Below are positions 45,313-51,864 of a DNA stretch of 64,000 bases, piece by piece; the stretch's first letter is position 1, and each line of letters begins with the position of its first letter. Both the position numbers and the translations under genes were made by a program. The stretch is from Gammaproteobacteria bacterium (lineage in GTDB: Bacteria; Pseudomonadota; Gammaproteobacteria; Steroidobacterales; GCA-2729495), in assembly GCA_024277915.1 (NCBI GenBank), contig JAJRUG010000089.1, forward strand, positions 16,254 through 80,253. Reading direction: 5' to 3'. The notes beneath the pieces are model-generated. The model saw nothing but the letters and a program-made list of their open reading frames with translations, made no database searches and had not been told where the DNA came from.

Positions 45313-45920
45313 ACTCGTTCCTCAATGGTTGCGGCGGGCTGGTGATTTGCTTGACTGAGGTCTGTATGCCGAATTCTGGGTTGACCCTTGGCTTGATCCT
45401 GACTGTGACCCTTCAGGATATGACGATTTTCCTCGATATATTGCGTCGCTGCTTTTGCCATCGCTTCTCCAAAGCCGGCCACGAACCGGGCTCCGGCAGG
45501 GGAGTCACTTGGCCAGGAATCAGTAATATTTTTGATATGAGCAGTGACGCCACCGAAAGCGCTGACCCTGCTGTTCAGCAATAATTGCAGCCTGTCGTTG
45601 TCGAGCTGATCGGCGAAATACATCATCACCAGAAAATCTGACCGTAACTTGTGTGTGGGGTTTGCGCTATTGAGTGCATCCTGAAAATGTTTCCGGCCTG
45701 ATTCAGTGATTGAGTAGACTTTTCTGGCCGGTCGCCCGTTTTGAGGGACTTCCCGGCAATCTACCAATCCCGCTTCGGCGAGATCTGCCAGGGCAGGATA
45801 GATGGAGCCGTATCCTGCTGCGAAGAAATGCTTGAAGAGTGATTCAAATTTCTTTTTCAGATCATATCCGCAAGCTTCATTGAGGCTCAGTAGTCCGAGG
45901 CACAGTGTTTTTATATCCAT
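45309..45920 (-). CDS. PadR-family transcriptional regulator of the efflux operon
   Basis: The protein has 203 residues from the ATG 45920 (MDIKTLCLGLLSLNEACGYD); the open frame runs 51 codons further upstream but through the operator, so that start is rejected. The winged helix is in LGLLSLNEACGYDLKKKFE, then GSIYPALADLAEAGLVDCRE and GRPARKVYSITESGRKHF, the PadR signature. A helical C-terminal dimer arm follows. It is first in the operon with the adaptor and pump. A 9-bp inverted repeat upstream suggests autorepression relieved by a pump substrate. Confidence 0.9.
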   Translation of the reverse strand: MDIKTLCLGLLSLNEACGYDLKKKFESLFKHFFAAGYGSIYPALADLAEAGLVDCREVPQNGRPARKVYSITESGRKHFQDALNSANPTHKLRSDFLVMMYFADQLDNDRLQLLLNSRVSAFGGVTAHIKNITDSWPSDSPAGARFVAGFGEAMAKAATQYIEENRHILKGHSQDQAKGQPRIRHTDLSQANHQPAATIEERV

Positions 45921-45955
45921 GTTTTCGATCCGGTTTGTCAGTATTGCTAATTCAT

Positions 45956-45985
45956 TCGATATATTCAGTTGACCAGATATATCGA
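45956..45985. promoter_or_regulatory. Operator-like inverted repeat upstream of padR
   Basis: TCGATATAT (45956-45964) and ATATATCGA (45977-45985) are perfect inverted repeats 12 bases apart, 36 bases before the PadR start. PadR proteins bind AT-rich dyads of this size. Confidence 0.6.
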
Positions 45986-46186
45986 AACGATAGTGTAGCT
46001 GCAACAGCAAACCCGAGTCATCTACAAAACTGGAGTAAAACCGAGGTTCAGAGGATAGATTACCCCCGCCCAATGCCTTGCTATTACAGCAGAATCAGCA
46101 GTTTAGACCGGATCCCGACTGGCATCCTTTCACGAACGTAACCCTTTGTAACAATTTGTAACTGCGGGTGTAACTACGGCAACTAC

Positions 46187-46442
46187 GGGGTCGGACCTCG
46201 TTAACTTATTGATGTAATTTGAAAATAAGTCGTAATAGTTAGCAATTATAGTGCTTGGAAGGGGGTTTTCACGGGTGAAATGGGCACTCTAAGGATAATG
46301 GCCAAGAGAAGGATCCGGGGGTCTCAGGTAATTTTTCTTAGAGTGTTGTTTTTGCTATCAAAAACCATGTTTTAAGGGCCATTTGGGGGCTGTTATCGAC
46401 TGATTTTATTTAGTTTTCAGTCATATACCGAGGTCCGACCCC
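46187..46442. repeat. TIR-bounded non-coding element, copy 2
   Basis: The left end GGGGTCGGACCTCGTTAAC and right end GAGGTCCGACCCC match copy 1. The interior again has CTTAGAGTGTTGTTTTT and CACTCTAAGG motifs but little other identity with copy 1. It ends about 16 bases from the stop of the diguanylate cyclase gene. CCGGTGCCCCCGGTGC beside the right end is a small tandem repeat. The remaining 45986-46186 stretch holds the padR promoter region and nothing else recognisable. Confidence 0.8.
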
Positions 46443-46458
46443 CCCGGTGCCCCCGGTG

Positions 46459-47697
46459 CTAATGACAGGTTGAGGCCGTCTGTTTGGTGGTGATGTGGAA
46501 GCGGCCGGTGGTCTGGAATACATCGCTGGCCGGGAGCATTCGTACCCGGTTGCGACCGGCTTCCTTGGCGGCGTAGCAGGCCGCGTCTGCGGCCTTCAGA
46601 ATACTGGTGGAGCTATGTTGGCCGGTGCTGCCGTAGGTTACACCGATGCTGGCCGCAACCTGGTATTCCTTGCCTTCATAGGTGAAGTCGAGTGCTGCGA
46701 TATCTTTGCGAAGGCTCTCTGCAATATCCAGCGCTCGTGTTTTCGGGCAGCCAATGAGCAGCAATGCGAACTCGTCCCCGCCGACTCTGGCTGCCGTATC
46801 ACCCGAACGCGTGTGGAGCCGCATGATTCTGCCAATCTCTCGCAGCAAAGCATCGCCTGCGCTATGGCCACCTGTGTCGTTGACTGTTTTGAAAAGGTCA
46901 ATATCCAGAAACACCAAAGAGTAATCAGTCTGTTTCTCGAAACCCTCTCTGGCCAGTCTTTTCAGCCGACGTTGAAATTCACCATGGTTGATGAGATCAG
47001 ATAGTGAGTCATGGGTTGCCATATAGTGCAGTTCACGCGTGAGTTCAGCATTTTGTACTTGCAATTCCAGCGTGTTTCTTATTGTTTTGCCGGAGTCGTA
47101 AACATTACGAGCCAGAATCGCCAGGAACAGCGTAATCATCGCTGCGGCGAGTTGTGTTTCGGTAGCACCAATTTGCCAGACCATAACAAGATACGGAAGC
47201 AGCACCGGAATGGTGAAAATGGTGAATGTTATGGGCAGTGGTGAGTGCGAGGTACCGCTGTTAGCGCACAGGCCACCAAGGATAAGTGCAATATATATTT
47301 GATGCGGCAGTGAGTCGGCCGGGAACATCCAGACTGATACAGCACCCCATGTTGCCCCCGATAACAGAACGCTGACCAGGTAGGCATGCAGCCAATAATC
47401 GTTGGCCGGAGTTTCGGCAGCAGACTGGGTAAACCGCTGATGCAAGAATAATCGCAGCAAGGTGAGTACCGAGACGACTCCGAGCCACAATATCAATCGT
47501 TGCTGAGGGACAACAAACCAGAGCAATAACACCAGCGCGAAGGCAAAGACGACTGTCCCCGCAAATGCCCCGATGCAATTTTGGTAGAGCATGCTGATCT
47601 GCTGCTCGCGTATCCAGGCAGTCTCGTTCCTCACGTCCTGATATGGAAGAGTTTGTGTATCGAATGGCATAGTGCAGCGAGACCCGGAATTACCCAT
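46459..47697 (-). CDS. Membrane-bound diguanylate cyclase (GGDEF)
   Basis: The protein has 412 residues. Five or six N-terminal helices (~35-200) form an unassigned membrane sensor. A short coiled linker (TLELQVQNAELTRELHYMA) leads to the catalytic domain: THDSLSDLINHGEFQRRL, FLDIDLFKTVNDTGGHSAGD and the intact active site RVGGDEFALLL. RSGD five residues before GGDEF fits the inhibitory I-site (RxxD) for product feedback. It should make cyclic di-GMP, which commonly raises EPS production. A second in-frame ATG lies at 47670. Confidence 0.92.
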   Translation of the reverse strand: MGNSGSRCTMPFDTQTLPYQDVRNETAWIREQQISMLYQNCIGAFAGTVVFAFALVLLLWFVVPQQRLILWLGVVSVLTLLRLFLHQRFTQSAAETPANDYWLHAYLVSVLLSGATWGAVSVWMFPADSLPHQIYIALILGGLCANSGTSHSPLPITFTIFTIPVLLPYLVMVWQIGATETQLAAAMITLFLAILARNVYDSGKTIRNTLELQVQNAELTRELHYMATHDSLSDLINHGEFQRRLKRLAREGFEKQTDYSLVFLDIDLFKTVNDTGGHSAGDALLREIGRIMRLHTRSGDTAARVGGDEFALLLIGCPKTRALDIAESLRKDIAALDFTYEGKEYQVAASIGVTYGSTGQHSSTSILKAADAACYAAKEAGRNRVRMLPASDVFQTTGRFHITTKQTASTCH

Positions 47698-47816
47698 GCC
47701 TATAGTCTCTCTGCAACGATTCTTGAGGTGTGACCGCCGTCTCAGTATGTGCGGGCGCTGGTGAGCGCGAATCGATGCTGCTTCTCGGGTATAGTGATCA
47801 TTCGAGGGTGACTGAC

Positions 47817-48302
47817 ATGATACGACGACGATTGTTGGTATTGCTGCTGTGCTCTGCGTTGTTTCCCGTGCTGGTACAGGGTGATGGCCGAACGGTATTC
47901 GGCATCAGTCAGCAGTTGGCTGACGGCGCCATGGCGATTCGATCCGGCCGGTATTCAGAGGGACTGCGGCTGACTCATCGGGGACTTGCCTTTGAGATTT
48001 CGAAAGGTCAGCGAGCCGCTGCTTACAGCAACCTTTGTGCCGGCCATGCCGGGCTGCAGCAATATCCGGAAGCGGTAGCGCACTGTGATACTGCTTTGAC
48101 ACTTGAGCCGCGGCGCTGGCAGGCATATAGCAATCGAGCACTGGCCTACCTGGGTATGGGCAAGCTTGATCTTGCCAGCCAGGATGTGGGCAACGGCCTG
48201 GCGATAAATCCGGATTCTGCAACGCTTCAACGGGTGCAGCAGCTGATAGATCGTCGGCTGGCGGCGCCGGCCGGCTCGACGGGAAACCGGCAGTTTCTTT
48301 AA
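47817..48302 (+). CDS. Secreted TPR-repeat protein
   Basis: This 161-residue protein starts at ATG 47817 (GGGTG about 8 bases upstream). A short signal peptide (RRRLLVLLLCSALFPVLVQG, ~2-21) precedes three tetratricopeptide-like units: ~31-62, ~64-96 (AAYSNLCAGHAGLQQYPEAV) and ~98-130 (WQAYSNRALAYLGMGKLDLA). TPR proteins are scaffolds; the partner is unknown. It is divergent from the diguanylate cyclase and followed by the HiPIP gene. Confidence 0.75.
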   Translation: MIRRRLLVLLLCSALFPVLVQGDGRTVFGISQQLADGAMAIRSGRYSEGLRLTHRGLAFEISKGQRAAAYSNLCAGHAGLQQYPEAVAHCDTALTLEPRRWQAYSNRALAYLGMGKLDLASQDVGNGLAINPDSATLQRVQQLIDRRLAAPAGSTGNRQFL

Positions 48303-48391
48303 GTATTTTTCCTTGCGCACCGCTTGAATAAATACAGTATTATTTGCTTTCCAAGCTCAATATTTTCCGCCTATCTGGATAGGATCCAACC

Positions 48392-48724
48392 ATGTCTGAC
48401 AAAAACCTTACCCGTCGTGTTTTCCTGCAAAATCTCACTATGGCGGTTCCCGCCGGTGCATTGGCCAGCCAGACTGCTCGTGCAGGTGATGTACCGCATA
48501 TCGATGAAGCAGACCCTTTAGCCCAGGGTTTGGGCTATGTGCACGATGCGAGCACGGTTGATTCTTCGAATCCACAAACCTCCCGGTACGAAGCGGGTCA
48601 GTTGTGCGCGAATTGCGCCCTGCTTTCCGGTGAAGAAGGCGCTGCATGGCGTCCTTGCCAGATTTTTCCCGGCAAGCTGGTAAATGCAAATGGCTGGTGC
48701 AGTGCCTGGGTACCGAAGGGCTGA
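48392..48724 (+). CDS. High-potential iron-sulfur protein (HiPIP)
   Basis: The protein has 110 residues. A Tat-type leader (LTRRVFLQNLTMAVPAGALA) ends at about ASQTARA (residue 31). Mature Cys residues C72, C75, C89 and C103 (CANC...PC...GWC) match the CxxC-x13-C-x13-C pattern of the HiPIP [4Fe-4S] cluster, which shuttles one electron at high potential in the periplasm. Partner enzymes are often cytochromes; a link to the molybdenum cluster downstream is possible but unproven. The start has GGAT about 8 bases upstream. Confidence 0.93.
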   Translation: MSDKNLTRRVFLQNLTMAVPAGALASQTARAGDVPHIDEADPLAQGLGYVHDASTVDSSNPQTSRYEAGQLCANCALLSGEEGAAWRPCQIFPGKLVNANGWCSAWVPKG

Positions 48725-48771
48725 TTGCCCGGGAATGGATTACCAGAGGTTGGATTTCCAGGAGCGAGTTG

Positions 48772-49161
48772 CTAGCCGCTGCTACCAAAGCAGGCTAGCG
48801 GATCATTGCATCTCGCTACCAGCAGAATATAACCAAAGGAGATCAGTGCGCCTGTGAGGGCTACCATGGCTCGACCTCGTCGTTCACCGCTATTCAATGC
48901 AATGCTGCCGAGAATAATATAGACAACCAGGGCGAAAACTTTTGCGGTGAGCCAGTCGTTGACAAACGGATATTGCCCCAGCGCTGCCGCAGTGCCTAGC
49001 GCGCTGATAAACAGGACTGTATCGTTGACGTGTGGTATGACGCGGGTCCATGGATGGTATAGAAGTTTTGACCCTTGCAGCATCCACACGATCCGGATCA
49101 GAAACATCGAAATTGTCAGAACGACAACAGTGATATGAATTGATTTTAGAATGATGAACAT
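48772..49161 (-). CDS. SirB2-like membrane protein
   Basis: This 129-residue protein with four predicted helices starts at ATG 49161 (MFIILKSIHITVVVLTISMF). KSIHI, LLYHPWTRVIPHVNDTVLF and LTAKVFALVVYIILGSIAL match the SirB2 family, with His residues in helices that may bind heme as in related CopD/HupC-like proteins. The function is unknown. It is divergent from mobB, with only 39 bases between starts. Confidence 0.75.
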   Translation of the reverse strand: MFIILKSIHITVVVLTISMFLIRIVWMLQGSKLLYHPWTRVIPHVNDTVLFISALGTAAALGQYPFVNDWLTAKVFALVVYIILGSIALNSGERRGRAMVALTGALISFGYILLVARCNDPLACFGSSG

Positions 49162-49200
49162 GATGTGGATTATCAAGAAGCGATCAACAGTAACCTGAAA

Positions 49201-49710
49201 ATGCGTATTATTGGAATAGCAGGTTTTAAGAACTCCGGCAAGACAACACTTGTTGTTGAACTGGTAAGAGAGCTTACAGGCAGAGGCCTGAAGATTGCTA
49301 CTGTAAAACACGCGCATCACGAGTTTGATATAGACCACCCCGGGAAAGACAGCTATTTGCATCGCGAGGCAGGAGCGGTTGAAGTCATTGTCGTGTCGAG
49401 CAAGCGCTGGGCGCATATCTGTGAGCTGGAGAACAGCCCGGAGCCCGCGCTGGCTGATCTGGTGGCTCATTTTGACGGCGTGAACCTGGTTTTGGTTGAA
49501 GGCTACAAGCGAGAGGATCTCGTTAAGCTGGAGATCAGGCGGGGTGATCCTGATACCCCGGTACTGGCGGAATCAGACCCCGGCGTAAAGGCGATTGTTT
49601 CCGACCAGGCCATGCCCGCGGCACCTGTACAGGTTCTGGATCGCGCTGATACCGGCGCAATTGCTGATTTCGTTGAGGCTCATGCACAGGACTACGTTCG
49701 CCCTGCTTAG
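49201..49710 (+). CDS. mobB: Molybdopterin-guanine dinucleotide biosynthesis protein MobB
   Basis: The protein has 169 residues from the ATG at 49201; 12 upstream in-frame codons are not part of the family start. The P-loop GFKNSGKTTLVVELV (~8-22) and KHAHHEFDIDHPGKDSYLHR are typical of MobB, a GTP-binding helper in attaching GMP to molybdopterin. LVEGYKREDLVKLEI is conserved. The stop abuts the convergent MoeA gene. Together with MoeA and the TorD-like chaperone it serves the oxidoreductase at 51865. Confidence 0.92.
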   Translation: MRIIGIAGFKNSGKTTLVVELVRELTGRGLKIATVKHAHHEFDIDHPGKDSYLHREAGAVEVIVVSSKRWAHICELENSPEPALADLVAHFDGVNLVLVEGYKREDLVKLEIRRGDPDTPVLAESDPGVKAIVSDQAMPAAPVQVLDRADTGAIADFVEAHAQDYVRPA

Positions 49711-50997
49711 CTAACAGCTTAGCTGCAAAAATTCCGTCGGGTACAAAGGTGCGATCTCTATTAGCTCGCCCGGGCGCACAGTTTTTTTGCCTTCCGGGAC
49801 GATTGCCCAGCAGTTTGCCTTGATCAATGGGCTGATCTTGAATGATTCCTGGCCGGGCAGGATTTGTACGGTCATATGCCCTTGTTTGTCCACGCTCGCT
49901 ACCGCTTTGGCAAAGAACCTGAAGCCCTGGCGTTTACGTACCGGATCCAGGCAGATAGCGGGATGAAATTGCTCATCGGGCAACCCTTGCAGCGCTCTGA
50001 AAGCGGGGATCACGAAAAAACGCAATCCTGTTGCGACAGCGATCGGATTGCCTGGTAGCCCGAAGATCCATTTTTCAGGCGCAAGCCGGGCAAATAGCAG
50101 CGGCTTGCCTGGCCGCATGGTGACTTTGTGAAACAGGATTTCTCCGCCTATTGCGGTAATTACGGATGGTACGAAGTCCATGCGACCCGCTGATACACCG
50201 CCTGTAGTGAGTACTATATCGGCGCTTTGCGCTGCGTTTTCTATCGCTGATTGCAAGGCTGCCGGTTCATCAGAGACTGATTCATGCATCACCAGCCGGA
50301 TATTCATCCTGTCCATGCACGCTGCCAGGTAGGGGCCATTCGCATCGCGTATCAACCCCCCTTGCAATGGTATTTCATTGTTCAGGAGTTCATTTCCGGT
50401 GGTGATGATGGCCACGCGAGGTGTTCGCCTCACTGCAAGCTCAGATCGGCCAATAGCCGCCAGCCCCATGGTTGCGTGGGGCTGCAGCAGGTGCCCGGCA
50501 GACAGAATGGTTTGGCCTTGCTCTATATCCTGTCCGGCTGCTCTGACATGTTGCCCGGCCTGGACCGGCTCATCGAATCTGATGTTCACGGGTGCGCCAT
50601 CTGCATCTCTGGTGCATTCGACATTCTCAACCGGGATCACCGCATCACAATCCGGGGGCATCGGTGCCCCTGTCATTATTTCCCAACATTGACCAGCAGG
50701 TGTTGAGGCCGGCGGAGATTCACCTGCTGTGATCATCCCCGCTACTCCTATTTCAATGGGACTGGCTGGTGTTGCCTCAGCGGTTAGTGTTGAACTCAGT
50801 GCATAACCATCCATTGCCGTATTCGCAAAGGGTGGTACTGCTGTGTCACTGGAAATATCTGCAGCGGTGGCGCAGCCGGTGAGCCTGGACAGTGGCGCCT
50901 GCTCCTGCGATAAAGCAGATACCGAGCTGGCGATTATCTGGAGTGCTTCCTGGTAGCAAATCATGGGGATAGTCGGGGGCAGTGATGATCTCCTCAT
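49711..50997 (-). CDS. moeA: Molybdopterin molybdenumtransferase MoeA
   Basis: The protein has 428 residues. MICYQEALQIIAS (second ATG, 50964) resembles the usual family N-terminus, so that start is also possible. FANTAMDGYAL (~59), GQCWEIMTGAPMPPDCDAVIPVE (~103-125), VAIITTGNEL, LTTGGVSAGRMDFVPSVI and FGLPGNPIAVATGLRFFV are all MoeA motifs, including the domain that inserts molybdate into adenylylated molybdopterin. It is convergent with mobB. Confidence 0.93.
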   Translation of the reverse strand: MRRSSLPPTIPMICYQEALQIIASSVSALSQEQAPLSRLTGCATAADISSDTAVPPFANTAMDGYALSSTLTAEATPASPIEIGVAGMITAGESPPASTPAGQCWEIMTGAPMPPDCDAVIPVENVECTRDADGAPVNIRFDEPVQAGQHVRAAGQDIEQGQTILSAGHLLQPHATMGLAAIGRSELAVRRTPRVAIITTGNELLNNEIPLQGGLIRDANGPYLAACMDRMNIRLVMHESVSDEPAALQSAIENAAQSADIVLTTGGVSAGRMDFVPSVITAIGGEILFHKVTMRPGKPLLFARLAPEKWIFGLPGNPIAVATGLRFFVIPAFRALQGLPDEQFHPAICLDPVRKRQGFRFFAKAVASVDKQGHMTVQILPGQESFKISPLIKANCWAIVPEGKKTVRPGELIEIAPLYPTEFLQLSC

Positions 50998-51096
50998 TCT
51001 ATCAGCGGTTGCGCCATCATGAGGTAGAATATAGAGGCTGTTTGCTGATAATTGTCAGCACAGCCACCTTTCAGCCTCGCTAGTCTGCTCGTTATC

Positions 51097-51828
51097 ATGT
51101 CAACCCCATCTCAGCCAGGGCAATCAGTCAATCAACCGGTCGGTCGGCTCATGGTGACAGGTAACGCGGAGCAGGGCATCACAAGGACGGTATCAGGCCG
51201 TGATGTGAAAAAAACTGCGGCGGCACGCAGTGCGTGTTATGCAGTATTTTCTGAACTGATGGCTTCTCCCCATGAGGTCGATTCACGTGCCAGCTGCCGC
51301 GACAGGATTGGCGTTGGCAAGCACGTTCCCTGTGCTGATGGTCTGGATGACATTATTCGGGAGTTTGTGTCGGCCGAGCTACCGCGTCTGAAGTCTGAAT
51401 ACAGCCGCCTTTTCGAGGTTGGAGATCAGGGGGCGCCTGCGCCCATCCGCGAAGATCTGATGAGGGGGCAAAAAGCCGGCGTGCGTGAAGAGATTGTGCG
51501 CTTCTATGAGTTTTTCGGTTATGCGCTGGATGAAGGTTTTGCATGGGCACCCGACCATTTATCGGTGGAGCTTGAGTTCATGCATTTTCTCTGTTTTCAG
51601 GAGTCACAGGCAGGCAGAGATGCCTTGTCTTGTCAGCTGGCACAGGCGGATTTCACCGAGCGGCATCTTTGCAACTGGGTGCCCCTGCTGTGTGAACGGG
51701 TTATGGAGCTGGCGCCCGGCTCATTGTATTGCCGGGTTGTCACGGCACTGAACAGTTTCCTGGAAGGTGACCGGGGCTGGCAGCAAGGCACGATCAATAC
51801 GACCAATGGAACCAAAGAACATGAATAA
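51097..51828 (+). CDS. TorD-family molybdoenzyme maturation chaperone
   Basis: The protein has about 243 residues from the ATG 51097; another ATG at 51151 is possible, and neither has a strong ribosome site. The all-helical body has SACYAVFSELMASPHEVD (~43-60), EYSRLFEVGDQGAPAPIRED (TorD/DmsD-type EYxRLF then PxxxRED, ~107-126), HLSVELEFMHFLCFQE (~166-181) and FTERHLCNWVPLLCERV. TorD proteins hold the apo-enzyme during cofactor insertion. The catalytic subunit gene follows 36 bases later, which is almost certainly its client. Confidence 0.85.
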   Translation: MSTPSQPGQSVNQPVGRLMVTGNAEQGITRTVSGRDVKKTAAARSACYAVFSELMASPHEVDSRASCRDRIGVGKHVPCADGLDDIIREFVSAELPRLKSEYSRLFEVGDQGAPAPIREDLMRGQKAGVREEIVRFYEFFGYALDEGFAWAPDHLSVELEFMHFLCFQESQAGRDALSCQLAQADFTERHLCNWVPLLCERVMELAPGSLYCRVVTALNSFLEGDRGWQQGTINTTNGTKEHE

Positions 51829-51864
51829 TCAGGCAGCTTCCGTGCCTGTATGCAGGAGAGTTAT

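Noticed and set aside
46074..46186. Upstream extension of padR to 46073
   Set aside because: The frame is open but passes through the inverted-repeat operator, and family members start at MDIKTLCLG, so the shorter form was used.
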